64,000 bases of DNA from Colius striatus (Eukaryota; Chordata; Aves; Coliiformes; Coliidae), in assembly GCF_028858725.1 (NCBI RefSeq), contig NC_084760.1:83024367-83088366 (forward strand), in the 5' to 3' direction. Below, one piece after another: positions 12,601 to 25,774 of this stretch (the stretch's first letter is position 1; the number at the start of each line of letters is the position of its first letter). The notes beneath the pieces are model-generated. The model worked only from the letters and a program-made list of their open reading frames with translations, did no database searches and had not been told where the DNA came from. A program made the position numbers and the translations under genes.

Positions 12601-15583
12601 ATACTAAATAGATGCACAAGAAATAAAATCAGACTTGCATGCAGGAGAGATTTTCAGAAACATCTTTGCGTCAAAAATGAAATAAAAGCCAGAACCCAAG
12701 TTATAAACCTTGTGAAATTTGTGGAACTTTGCCTCTGAATTGACATTGGACATGAACATATCTCAAGCATCATGCACGTGAAGCTGTTCACTAGTATGAG
12801 TACATCCATGCAATTCTTTTGAACTTAATGGATGTACTTATACAACTGCAACAGTGGAGTGTTAGTGGGATCTGTCCCTTCCTGGCATGAAATCAAACAT
12901 TGCTGGTGAATGTTGACTATCTTTCAGAGTGAAATTATCATTTAGAGACCTAATTTTTGGACATATGGTTACAAAAAAAAGCATCCTCAAGAGCATATTC
13001 ACTCCTGTCATGCTGCAAATGATATTTATGTTATGCCAATAGCTAATTCATCATTTCTAGAGATGAAGAAAAAGCCCAACCTCATTGAGCTTGGTCCAAC
13101 CCCAACTCCATTCCAAGGTTTCCCTTGTGTCCAGCCAATTTCATACTAATTTATTCTTCACTTGGAAAGCATGTACCTGAGGAAGTTACTTCAGGCACTC
13201 CTAATGTTCTCTGTGAAATATCTCAGCAAAAGAGATCTTGTCAATGTGTGACTAATTAGCTCTTCAACTCTCCCTAGTTTAATTATACTTTTGGTACTCT
13301 TCCCAACATCTTTCAAAAGGCCATACTAAATGCCACCTCAATTTGTTAGCTTTCATTGGGAATAAATGTCTCAGAGTACATCTGCATCGCAACTGATGTG
13401 GGACTGCAGGATTTGCAGCTTTTAAGGTATCTGATTCTGGCAGACATAATGACATCAGTGCAGCATCGACCAGCCAACCATGATTTCAGACATCCACATG
13501 GTTTGCTAGCCAAGACTGAAACCCATGATATCATACTTTCCTCGTAGTTCTTATCTGAGCTAGATAAAATTACCGCCAGCTTAAGCATATCTGCATGTGC
13601 TACAAAAACATACCACCAGCTGCAGAACATAAGCTTAGGTCGCATCTAGGCTAGAGATTCCTGGCTCAGTTAGGCAGAGCTGTAGAGCAGTAGGATCCCA
13701 GCCAAACACTGATGTGCCAGGAGCTCTCGCCATTGTGGGGTTTTCAGATTTTTTTTTTTACTGTGGATGGTTATTTTATTATATTGGTATTAAAAGTTTT
13801 AACACTGTATGTCTCCCTGTTGAAACACAGAGGTATTTCTATACTGGAAATGTATCCCAAATATATAAATAGACATCTACTTGGTCTAGAACATGGATCC
13901 TCTCAGCCTTCACATATATAGCTTTCCTTGCTGTCAGCATTCACTGTGGGTTTGCCATTGGCAGGATTGATGCTCTTCTAGACATAGAATTGCTGGAGAA
14001 ACTTGTGAAGGGTAAAACGGATCTGGTCTGTTCTTGGTTTAGCAGCCCTCATCTTGAGAATTTACAACAGGTTTCTTGGGCAGGAAACTTGCTATTAACT
14101 GGTATTGCTCAGGAATATAATAGGAGTCTGTTGATATTCAGACTCAACGATTAAATTGTCCTTCCTGGGAGTAATTTTGGGACAGAATAACAAGGAGAGA
14201 ATTCTGGCATGGATCAGGTTGCAGGAGAGAACCCCCTAGGTCAGCTTCTTCACACATGTGGAGTGAGCCCTTGTAGAAGTGTTTTTCTAAGGGTACAGCT
14301 CACTCTGCATCAAGACCAGAAGAGGACAGGAATATGTATTTCAGTTTTACCTTTCCAGACTATTGTTCTCCCAAGCAGTACACAGGGGGAAAAAAAAAAA
14401 AAACAACAAAAAACCCAAACCCCACCCTGTTATATATGCCACTTGAATGAATGATGCAGAGTAAGTAGGGAAAAGGAGGGTCATTTTAATTCTTTTCTTC
14501 TCTACCAGCTAAGCAATTTCAGGCAAGGAGCAAGCATCATCTAATGCTAAATGCAATTTCATTGGAAAGCTGGTCTTCAGGTAGTCACAGTTGTCACAGG
14601 CTCCTGAGACGGGACACTGAATGCACTTTGGGATCGGCTGTCATTTAGCCATACTCCTGCTGGTTCTCACTCTTTTTATTTCTCTGTTGAAAACCACAAT
14701 ATTGTTGCTTGTTAGAAACTGTTCCCCATTTGAGGTGGAGTTCCCCAAAAGAAAATCTCTGAGGTCATCTGAGTATGTTTGGCTCCTAGAAACAGAATTG
14801 ACTCTCCACTTTCTCATACAGTAGAGGAGTACAAGCTGTCCAATATACAGTAGGATAAAGCATAGTCTCCCTAGAAAAGCAGGACTTACTGTTCTGTTGG
14901 GAGTATTTAATGTGAGTAGACTAGAAGAGATTTTAAAATAAGGGAAGCTCTGAGTAAGAGCAACTTGGTATTTGTGTGCCTAGCCATCACTGGATGTAGT
15001 AAGGTCCCTGACAATAGTGGCAGGATGTGTGCACTTTACTGAAGCATTGCTAGGATTCAAGCCACTGTCTGATCCAGACCCGTATGCAGAGTTTGGAGCA
15101 TCTGTCACTATTATGTGTGACACTCCCAGGCAAACTCATTTCACTGTTGATAAGTGGCACTGAACTAATAGTGTGCACAAGGTGTAACACTCTTTACCAG
15201 CTTATGCAAATTTCTTTGATGATTCAAAATTATGCATCAGTTCAGTAGTATCAATTAAATGTAAAAAGGACAAGCTTTTCAAAAGTAGGTATTATCACTA
15301 CTTTACAGAGCAGAAGAGTGAGAAAGATTAAAGGGTTGCATTTTGGAAGTACCTTTGATTTTTGAGTGCTTTAACTGTAAAATATCTAGAGATATTTTAG
15401 GTACCTCAAGTTAAGTAGATAATTTTGAAAATTTAATCCTAATCACCAGTCTAAAATTACATATGAAGTCATTAACGAAGTCATTAATAAGACCTGTATC
15501 TCATGATTCCCACAACCTTTTCCCACTGTAGTATTCAGGAACTCAAACTTTTTGAAATTGATAAATGAAAGCAGAATTAAAAA
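9621..15583. other. Intergenic sequence upstream of PRKCE
   Basis: There is no gene I can support here. ORFs at 9969-10232 (87 codons) and 11938-12351 (137 codons) are open by chance as far as I can judge, with no recognised domain and no splice support. The part around 12040-12340 is somewhat richer in CpG than its surroundings and ends in a palindromic ACAAT/ATTGT site (12317-12327). Homopolymer tracts occur at about 11459-11473 (T) and 14390-14403 (A). Confidence 0.6.
12317..12338. promoter_or_regulatory. Candidate paired SOX-type motif
   Basis: ACAATTATTGT at 12317-12327 is a perfect odd-length palindrome made of two SOX-type half-sites facing each other, followed by a third ACAATTG at 12332-12338. 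It is at the end of a locally CpG-richer stretch. It is a sequence pattern only; function is conjecture. Confidence 0.25.
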
Positions 15584-15829
15584 ATCACAGAATCACAGAA
15601 TGGTAGGCATTGGAAGGGACCTTTGGAGATCATCTAGTCCAACCCCCCTGCTAAAGCAGATTCACCTTGATCAGGTCACACAAGAACACATCCAGGCAGG
15701 TTTTGAAAACCTCCACAGAAAGAGACTCCACAACCTCCCTGAGCAGCCTGTGCCAAGGCTTTACAGTAGAATATTTTTACATCTTTACAGTAGAATATTC
15801 TTCCTTATGTTTAAGTGGAACTTTTAATG
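15584..15829 (-). mobile_element. CR1 LINE fragment (3' end, minus orientation)
   Basis: Begins with the inverse of the CR1 3' tail (ATCACAGAATCACAGAATGG) and continues through the typical CR1 3' segment (GGAAGGGACC, AGTCCAACCCCCCTGC, CTCCACAACCTCCCTGAGCAGCCTG). It is 5'-truncated and non-coding. It carries an internal 24-bp tandem duplication at 15759-15806 that is not part of normal CR1 sequence. Confidence 0.9.
15759..15806. repeat. 24-bp tandem duplication inside a CR1 copy
   Basis: CTTTACAGTAGAATATT recurs at 15759 and 15783, a period of 24 bp, in the CR1 copy that surrounds it. It probably arose by replication slippage after insertion. Confidence 0.8.
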
Positions 15830-15869
15830 ATATAATGATTTGCAGTATTACCACTCAGGACATGTAAGA

Positions 15870-16035
15870 CATAGAATCATAGAATCATTTGGGTTCGAAA
15901 AGATCTTAAGATCATCAAGTCCAATTGCCCTAACACTGCCACATCCACCACTAAACCACATCCCTAAATACCGTATCTACATGTCTTTTGAATATCCCCA
16001 GGGATGGTGACTCAATGAATACGCTGAGCAGTGTT
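15870..16035 (-). mobile_element. CR1 LINE fragment, second subfamily (minus orientation)
   Basis: Starts CATAGAATCATAGAATCATTTGG and carries the segment TCATCAAGTCCAATTGCCC, which belongs to a CR1 subfamily different from the copy 40 bp to its left. It is a short, 5'-truncated, non-coding copy. The right edge is approximate. Confidence 0.85.
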
Positions 16036-19000
16036 TTCTACTTGGTTTCATGAACCAGTTATGATGATGCCCAAAGCCTAAAAAAGGACTGTATGTATGT
16101 GCATAGCACTGTACAATCTGAAACATGAGGATTCAGGACTCTTCAGTAGGCTTATTCCTGTACATGTCTTTGGAAAACTGAAATGTAGTACCTAGCTACA
16201 CAAGCACATAATGACTTTAAAGTTGCTAAAGCTAAGCTTCATTTCCTAGTATAGGTGTCAGTTTCAAATTTTTTTAAGACAGAGACAATCCAGCTAGAGC
16301 TTTGGCTCTAACATACTTCTCATAAGAGAAGTAAGGGAGTCAATGCTGAGAGAAAACTTGGAGGTGTGGACTGACAGAGATCTCTTTTCCCAAATACTGA
16401 TGCCTAATGGACCCCTACTTGCAAACACAGTAGAAAATAGTTGACCACTAAACCACCATGACTCATAACTTCAGAGTTCACAAACAGAATAAAAACACAA
16501 ATGATTAGTAGGTCACAATTACTCCTCCGCAGTTTATGTTACTTTTCTTTCTCCTTTTTCATGTTAGTGGGTGTAGTTCTAAGTTTGTCATTTTTCTGCA
16601 TTTACATGACCAAAACATACCCACCTCACTATCTGTCTAGCTAAAAGCTTCATCTCTTTTTGTTAGTCTTTTCTTTATGGGGTTGTACAAGCTCTCATCA
16701 ATGCAAAGAGTATCTTCCCTCATGTAATCCCAGTTTCTCCTAACACAGCACAAGATGGGCAGAAAGTAAAAGACATGATCCCACGAAGCAGAACACTAGC
16801 AGCAAGACAGGGCATGATCCACAGATAACAGGGAACTTCTAAGCCCAAGAAAAACACTACATGATCTGAGTTAGTGCTACATAATTAGTAATTATACCTC
16901 TAACCTCACAGATAGCTACAAAACTTTCATACACCTCTTCTCAAAGCACATTCATATTTTCATTTTGGGTTTGGGTTTTTAAAAGAAAAATAATATTTTA
17001 TCTAAATACATTAAAAATAAGTCTAAATGTATCTGTTTAACAAGTAATTTCTAAAATACATCTTTTTGCTCTCTACCATAAATAGTTCTGCTTTTAGACA
17101 TACCAAGCATTTAGGGGCAAAAATAAAAAAGGAATACCATAGACTACAAATATTAGGTATCTGAAGTCAATCTAGCTCTCAACTGAAAATAATACATCAT
17201 AGAATCTAAAGTTTTCATATGAAAAAAAAAGTTTGTTTTGGTTGTTGGTTGGGTTTTTTTTAAGGAAAGCAGACACTCCAAAATAAATGCGTGAGAGCTG
17301 ACTGCCTTCATCTAAATTTTATACAATTATGTCAGTTCCTTCTTGTTATCTGAATTTAAAGGAACTTATAGGGATATATTTTCCCTAAGGCTGCTCTTGT
17401 AAAGTCAAGTAGGTAACTGATCTGAAGGAATAAAATGTAGGGCTGCCGACTCTTAACAAAGGCAAGGTAGGACATGTTACATTAATGATTTTTCCAGGTA
17501 ATCTGAATGTTAATTAAAATATTTAAATTAGATTAGTTACAGTGTTTCTTTGAAAAAAACACCAAATTAATAAAACTACAGTGTATTCATTTTTTGTTCT
17601 GACTATAACGATGAAAGGCACAGCATTTTTCTGAAGTGCTATTCCCATCTCTAATATTTCCCACCTCTAATATTAAAAAACTGAAGGAGTTTTTTTTCTT
17701 CCTTGGGAGATCCTCAATATCCACAGTTTTAACATTCTATCTGAGCCTCAGGAATCTCATGCATCCTTATGGGAAGTGGAAGAAATTCACTGCATCTACA
17801 GGTCTGGATGTGATGCTTAAAAAAGCAGCATACTGTTTCTGCTTTTGAATTACTCTACTGTTCTTGTAGGTACCACAGTCCCCATACCACTCCATCCTTC
17901 ATAAAATAACTAGAAGTATATATTTATTCACATCATATGGTACATCATTGCTTCAGTTTTGTTTTCACCCATTTATTTGTTTTAATCTGTTTGGTTTGGG
18001 TTTTTTTTATATACTGACATGAACATATCTTTGTTTCCTTTTCAAAGTAATGAGATTTCTGGTTTGTGCTCTTGTTCTCCAGTTTGTATTTGAATTTTTT
18101 ACACTAGATGCAGCCTGGGAAGAAATGCTGGCACTTTATTTATTAGGATAAGCACATATTTATAAATTAAAAGAACACTTCATTTATGTACCTCTTTCTT
18201 TAACATATGGAAGCAGCTTACCCTTCCTCCAAAATACAGAACACTGCAGTCTTCACTAAGGAGTCACAACAGAGAAAAGAAGGAAAGGGAAGACAGCAAT
18301 CAGGTTAAAAGCTGTAATATGGTTTTATAATTAGCAAATATTTATTATCACAGAAACAGCTATTACCCAGTATAATCAAAGTAGAATTCAACCTGTAATT
18401 CTAATACATTTTTCCAAGTCTGTGCTGATATATTTATAACTGTACAAAATACTTCTTTTGGACTGAAACTTTTCTTGTTTTGCCTAATTCTTTATAAAAA
18501 CTTAAGTAATATCATTCCAAACATTCCTAAGCAATGTGTGGATTAATAATGTAACATTTTTCTGACGTTTCAGTAGCATATTTTATGCCTGAGTATTTCA
18601 ATAATGGCAGAGGATAGAAACATCACACCTATTTTGTTTTGAGGTGTGTTTAAGATTTTGTTGAGATCTAAGAAATGCCAAGCCTGGAAAAGTTAATGTA
18701 ATTGTTTCAAAGTTAACAGTTTTAAATGAGACATTTTCCTCAACAAAACTTTGTCTAGGTTTCTTATTCTCACTTTAAAAACACAGAAACTAACAATTTC
18801 AAATGCAATTTCAAGTTCTGGTGTTCAGGAATGATGACAAGACCATGAGGCAAAGCTCCCATGGTACTTAGGACCTTTTAGAGCTATGGCACTGTATCGA
18901 GATATAACTGGTTCAAATACCTATTTTTTATTACCTCTATTTTGTATTTTTGGAAGGAGTTCAACATCTTCTGCTGATTCATAATTTTATCTGATGATTG

Positions 19001-20472
19001 GATCCACATGAAGATCTATCGGGAAAATGGACAAGCAGGAATGACAGGAAGTTCAAATACTTCAAGTCAGGGATTGTTTGAATACTTCTTCATCCATTAG
19101 GTCATTGATGGAACAGTTCAAGTTTTTCACTGCAACTTCATACTCCATACTTTGTGAATACAAGTCTACTGGTGAGAGGCAGTGTTCAGAAAGGTATTTG
19201 AAGTTGGCAAGCTATGACATGTTGCCACTCGCCTTAAGAACAATGCATCATCAGGTGGAATATAAAACGTGGATTATTTCCTTCTCTTTCTTGATTATTA
19301 GTGGGTTGCATGAATCATAGAATGGTTTGGGTTCAAAAGGACTTTAAAGATGAAGTGGATGATAATGTAATTATTGACATAACTAAGCTGTCTAAAATAC
19401 CGTTTCCAGGGATTTTTTTATAACTTAGCAGGTGCATGCTTATTTGACTGAGGAGATATCCTGTAGTTCTATAATAGCTGTTTGAAGCCATGAAGCTATG
19501 TAGTTAAGCATATACTCAGGTTAAAAAGAAATCTAGAACTTCGGCAAAGTGCTTCAGAATAAAAAAGGATATGTGGTGAATGTTTTCCTGGACTGGTTCT
19601 CCACTTGACATATGTGAGTTTAGAGACCTTCAGCTCCTGATATAAGCAGCAGTGTAATACTGCACTAGAAGAGGGCAATTACTGTAATAGAAAGGCACAA
19701 ATACTCCATCCTCAACACATGGGAAACACAGGACTGATTAACACTGCATGATTAAAGTGAAACGTTCTTGGGAATTGAGCTGGATAGGAATGTTTTCTAG
19801 AATTGCTGTTCAAACAGCTGTTCAACATACCTGCCCATATCCTCTGCTTTACAAGACAGTTTCCCAAAGCTCTCTTAGGAGAGCAAAGCAAAATTTATTT
19901 AGATCTATGGAGGGCTTTTCCAAACTGTACAGGAAACTCACTCAGTATCTCCTTTAATGGGCCAAGCACTGGAACTTACACCTCATTTTCTCTTTATGGA
20001 GAAGCATTTCTTGAGCTGGGCAGAAGAGCTGTATGTAGGTACACACGGGAGATTGATCATACTAGTCATTTATGGAAAATCTTCACCACAGATGCCAAAA
20101 TCCACACACAGCACTCCCATCACACAAATAGGGAGTACAACAAAGTCAGAATAGTTTGTGGGTGACCTACAAGTAAAAGCGTATATATACTTATATTAGT
20201 ACTTCAGATCTCTGTGATAGCCTTTCTATGTGAAATTGGTGATCAGACATATAAAATACATTTTTGCTAGATACAATTTCCCTGACACAGTTCTTTCTGA
20301 TAACAGTCTACACTCTAGTAAGTGTCAGTTTAAGCAGTTTGTAGTAAACTAGTAGCCTGACCATACAACTTTCCTTGAATGGATGGAAAATGGTACAAAA
20401 ATGATGTGTCTACATATAAAGGATTGGGAGTTGGAGCCTAGTCTACATTTACTACTGGAACTTACAGTGGAT
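16036..20472. other. Intergenic sequence
   Basis: AT-rich, no supportable gene. It contains a short CR1 tail fragment (19313-19365) and a small local repeat (CTAATATTTCCCACCTCTAATATT near 17651-17674). I see no RNA gene, LTR or long ORF. Confidence 0.6.
19313..19365 (-). mobile_element. Short CR1 3'-end remnant
   Basis: GAATCATAGAATGGTTTGGG followed by TTCAAAAGGACTTTAAAGAT matches the extreme 3' end of a CR1 copy in minus orientation. Only about 50 bp is recognisable. Confidence 0.6.
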
Positions 20473-20946
20473 GACAGGGACAGAGAACTTCTGGAGAGAG
20501 TCCAGGACAGGGCCACCAAGATGATCAAGGGACTGGAACATCTATCATACGAGGAAAGCCTGCGGGAACTGGGGCTGTTTAGTCTGGAGAAGAGGAGATT
20601 GAGAGTTGATCTCATTAATATTTACAAATATCTAAATGGTGGGTGTCATGAGGTTGGGGCATCCTCTTTTTCTATTGTATCTAGCAACAGGACAAGGGGT
20701 AATGGGATGAAGCTGGAGCACAAAAAGTTCCATTTAAATATAAGAAAAAACTATTTGACTGTGAGGGTGATGGAGCAGTGGCACAGGCTGCCCAGGGAGG
20801 GTGTGGAGTCTCCTTCCTTGGAGGTCTTCAAGACCCGCCTGGACACGTTCCTATGCAACCTGATCTAGGTTGACCTGCTTCTGCAGAGGGGTTGGACTAG
20901 AAGATCTCTAAAGGTCCCTTCCAACCCCTACCCTTCTATGATTCTA
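20473..20946 (+). mobile_element. CR1 LINE fragment (3' part, plus orientation)
   Basis: A plus-strand copy of the CR1 3' end. It still reads in one frame as the C-terminal part of the CR1 ORF2 protein (RELLERVQDRATKMI, LRELGLFSLEKRRLR, then VMEQWHRLPREGVESPSLEVF) and ends with CTTCTATGATTCTA. The open frame from 20383 to 20868 is therefore transposon-derived, not a host gene. It is 5'-truncated and lacks the reverse transcriptase core. Confidence 0.92.
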
Positions 20947-23900
20947 GGAATACAAAAATACATCATGTACTAATACAAAAATATACTACAAAATAGTCAG
21001 GACACAGGCTACGAAATTTTAGAGCCCTCAGGCTCTTCTCTCTGATTATTAACAGCTCACTCTTGAGGCCATCTGATGGGCTTTGTTAGATAAAGTCTGC
21101 CTGCATGTGCTATAGGCTGATACATGGGCATGCAGTCCAGGCTGATACAGGGACACGCTCTTCAGAGCTATAGGGGCAGGAAACTTGGACACCTCATATC
21201 CCTATTGTACTCTGTTTTTCTACTGGAGGAGTTGTGTTTTCTCACTGTGCCTCTGAGAGAGGACAGGGAGGAAGAAAGAAAAGAAAAGAGCAGTGAAACC
21301 GGGCCACAGGGAAGAGGACAAAGGGACAGTAATGGGAATGCTCTTTTGTATCGTGTATATTTATGACTGGGATATTGTTGTGACACTGAGTTATTGACCA
21401 TTAACAGCATTTACTACTGTTGTTACTGAAGCAACACTGCCAAAGTATGGGTTGTTACTTGATGTCATTTTGTTTGACAACAAGTTGAGAACACAAATAT
21501 CTGCAGGTTTGAGGGAGACAATGTTGAATTGCTGCAAATGTATTAAAATCCAAAGAGACAAAACAAATAAGTTAATATGATTTTGTTTCCCACAGTGAAT
21601 CTTTCTTGTTATCTGCTTTCTTGTCACAGTACTGTCAGGTCTAATAACATAGACATCATCTTCTGCTTTGAATTATCTTCAGAGTTTGTCATCTTGATTT
21701 TTTCACAGTGAAATCTTCAATCACAGCTTGTCCAAGATACAATGGAGCATCAGCCTGCTTTCATGGCTATGACAGACATTCAGAATGTTGTAAGGATTTG
21801 TGTAGGTCTTTGCTTAAAACAACATACCGGTTGCTTTTATTTATTTCTGTTCACAAAAACTCACTGTTGATTTTCACTTTCGGGTTCCTATGCAACTCAT
21901 CCCCACTCTGCCGACAATGTCTCCTTCCCAACAAGATATCAACACCCTTCTCTCATCACTGACTCTTAGAAGCAGGCAAAACTCCTTCCTTATATTTTAA
22001 TTCAAGTACAGAAGTGCTTTTCCTATGTTGCCTTTGTGCAGTTCCCTGCAGACACCCACCTATCTGCCCACTGGGCTTCTGACTCAAAGCTCTTCCTTAC
22101 TCTGACACCTATAAATGCACACAACACTGGACTGCTCTACCTATGTCTACAGTTTGGCAGCGTTCTGCTTCATTTGCAGCAGCTGCCAGATCTTACAATA
22201 ATATTACTAGAAACAAGAATAAGGACTGAATCAGAAAAAGGTATTTCATAGGAACAGACTTGTATTCTTTCTGAAAGGTGTAGAACCAAAACCGGCTTAG
22301 TCTAAACAATGACAAATGGACAAGAAAAAATATGAGACTTTTAAACCCTTTTGTAGGTGCCCTCTATACTTCTCAGTTATATCCTGACCGATAAAATGTA
22401 GAAATGATAAATAGACTTTCTAGTTTTACTAGCAGTAGTCAGCAAAACCCCCAGAGCTTATGGGCAGTAACTCTTCTCAGTAGAGATCACTGTAAATCTA
22501 CCTTCAAAGGTCTCTTCATATAGAAGCATGGTGTTGAAGCTATTTAGTATCACCTTCCCCCTCAAAGATTGATCACACATTTTTTGAGATACATCACTTC
22601 TGATCTGATCTTCTAGTAATTTATCTCACTTTTATGACCAGTAACTGCCATTTTAAAGAGTTTCTTTTTAAATGTTGGGGTTTCAAAACAGTATTTTCTA
22701 AGTAATACACCCAAATCCCCGTGGTCACCTGAAGCCTTTATTATGCATGTATAAATCCTAACTATAAAGTAAGAATAAGAAATAATTGCATTGCAATATA
22801 TTTTGTGAAATGACTGTACTTCACTAATGAAAGATGAAGTGGCCAGCTAAAATGAGAACCAAGCAGCTAATGGAAGAACACTCAATTTAAGAATGTGAGG
22901 AAGTGTAATATGCCACACATATCCTAAATTAAGCTTCATGACATTGCAGAGCTATGACTGCAAAGTCATCATGTGCATATGGGTGGGAGTTGGCAAATAG
23001 CCATGATGGAAGCTCAAAGTTTCTCTTTAATCTTGTAATGTGTTCACTGGTGTTTTATTTACAGAAGCAATTACTTCTGGCTATATATAGTTAGTTACTG
23101 TAACAGTTATTTTACAGAAATAGCAACCAAGTTTCATGTGTCAACATTCTCCATTCGTTGGAATTTTTGGAACTTCTTGTCAGAGAATGAATGACCTCCA
23201 ATGCTGCAGGACAACAGGGATAGATACAAGCAAGCAAATTGGACATTTTCTAGGCCGTCTAATACTACTGAAGGCGAGTTTGCTGGATCGCTGTTTCTTG
23301 AACCTAACAACATTGCTTTAAATCTAGTAAAGATGAGTCATTACATATGTTTATGTTACTTTCAAAATGTTGTCCTGGTTACAAAATACTGTAAACACTT
23401 TGAACTGAACAGATCTTGCAATTAGGTCTGCAAGACTGAGTGCAATTATTTAAAAGAATGGCCACTCAGACTACTAACAGAACCCTTTTCAAAGTGTTTG
23501 TAACAAAACTGCAAGCTGCCATGCTAGTAAAAATGCTGACACGTTACAACCATAACCAAAAAGCAAGCTCTAACTTCAGGCAGGGAAGGCCAAGCCACGG
23601 CCTAGCTGTTGGCAGCAGTCATCAGTTTCAGAAGGGCTGAATCTAGAAGGAAAATACATTTCAGTAAAGACCAGCATCTTTCTCAGCTCTCACCTAGGAT
23701 GGGGCTAATCCACTCCCAGCCAAAGGTCTGCTGGAAATGGTAGAATTTCAGGCAGGTGATAAAGGCCTTATGTGACTCTTATTTTCATCTTTATAGTTGT
23801 GTGGACTTGTCACATGCACAAAAACTCACTTAAAGTCTTTTGAAATTTAAAGCACCAGCTTGCTTTCAAAGATGGGAAAAGAAAGGAAGTGATAACTGAG

Positions 23901-25774
23901 AAATTAAGTTCTCTAACTGATTACTTGTACCAGGATATCTAGTACTACAACTACCTTCTGACTATATACAAACATTCTTATTTCAAAAATATCCAGAGGT
24001 TGCTTAGTTAGAATTCTTGAAGTATGCTTACATGAACCGTTGTGTCAGGAAGTAGCAGACAAGTAGAGAACATGGCAAACATCAAATAATGTTACCGTCC
24101 TTACACTCGCTGGGACTGGTCAAAATTTTTCTAGCAAGGATTTTCGTGTAAAATCTATACTCACTAGAATCTAAGATTCTTATGCAGCCCCTTTATGTGC
24201 TAACATCTGAGTGTATCATAGTCATTATTTATCCTCACACCCTATTTTAGGAAACACTATTAGTAGCCCATCTTAGTGATGAGGAACCAAGGCACAGGTC
24301 TCTCATCAAAGGTCACATAGGACATCTGTAGCTAAGAAGGAAATTGAGATTCAGGTTAATGTTCCCTAGACCAAAGCCCTTTTCACAGCCTTTTGAAAGC
24401 ATCTATCAATTTGTAAGCTGCTATTTGAACAGACGGGAATAATAGACACATTTTGAGGCTCCTCTACTTGGCAACATCATTTGCTGCTTTCAGAAGTGAT
24501 GAATTTGGTCCCTCTGTAACAAGACACATGGCTTTGTGACTCTGGAAGGTCCTGAGCTGGGTTCTTCTGCAAAGTCAGCAGAGGAAGCTGGATACTGTGA
24601 TTTGCCTCTGAGCTGTCCTAGTCCCACATGCAGAGAACTGATAAGCAAATATATACATACACACATATAGGGTAAAATAAAGAGGACAAATGCTTTTATA
24701 TTGATAGTAGTACAGGAATCATAGGTTTTACTAGTTGTGGACTTTTATCAAAGTATATTAATCCCAGTTCTCTCAAATGTGTCTTTTTCCAAACAACTGT
24801 TGCAGCCTAGAAAAAAGTTTACTATAATCTTGAGCATGCTTATTTACAGAAATCAGAACTGACCTCTACAGAAGTAGAATTGCTCTCCAGCAATCCCTAA
24901 ACCACTGTTTGCTCCTGGCTCTGAAGAGACTTTCTCTTTTGAAATAGATGCATGCAGCAATCCAGGAACAGTAGCAGTAGCAGTAGCAAAAGTAAAAGTG
25001 ACATGAGGCTTCTATTTACAACCACTCACTACCACACAAAATAGAAATAGTGGTGCTTTGTCCAGCTGACAAGGAGAAAATATGACAACAGTGCAAACTA
25101 TTTCCTGCAGATCTCTGCTTCTGCTAATTGACATACATTTCAGTTCCAAATAGCTACTTAATACCGACCACCCATATCACTGCTAGGCACATAACAGTGT
25201 TTAGGAGTCAGAGGATGCCATCACACAGTATTTTTGTACAAACACAGACAGTGAGATGGTCTCACTCTCAGTGGCCTTTCAATATAAATATAAGTCAGGA
25301 AGAAAGAGAAAAAAACAAAACCAGGCAGATATTACAAAACAGTTTGAGATACTAAGATGGACTCAAGATGGACTCAACACTGGCCATGTTCTTGTAGGCC
25401 TTGTAGACAAAAAGAAATGGAGGAGCTTTTGAAGCAGGGCTTTTTTTTGGTAAATGTTTTTATGTCTGCATTGTTTGCAAAAGGCCATTGCTAATTAATT
25501 GAAAGATTACTGCTTTTTCTTCTGCAAGGCCAGGCAGACAGATGTAGACAGATGCAAGCAAGTTCTGCTCATGCTCTGAGCTGCCCACACACAAGCTAGC
25601 TCCCGCCTGGAAGATGCAGTCATGTTAGTGTGGCACCATGCCCAAACGAACATACCCTGCCTCTCAGCAGTGCTCATTAGCTCAGGATCATGCACTTACC
25701 TTACTTTTGGGCTGGGGCCTCCTGGTGTCTGACAAACTAAGGGCACAGGCAGAGTACAGCTGTCTTTCTGGCCT
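20947..25774. other. Intergenic sequence
   Basis: No supportable gene. The stretch 21112-21155 has an imperfect direct repeat of AGGCTGATACA-type sequence. Near 24970-24990 there is a short GTAGCA trinucleotide-like run, and near 25350-25380 AGATGGACTCA occurs twice in tandem. All ORFs are short and unrecognised. Confidence 0.55.

Noticed and set aside
20383..20868. 161-codon ORF that looks like a gene
   Set aside because: Residues from about 31 onward are CR1 ORF2 C-terminus; the rest is flanking sequence that happens to be open.
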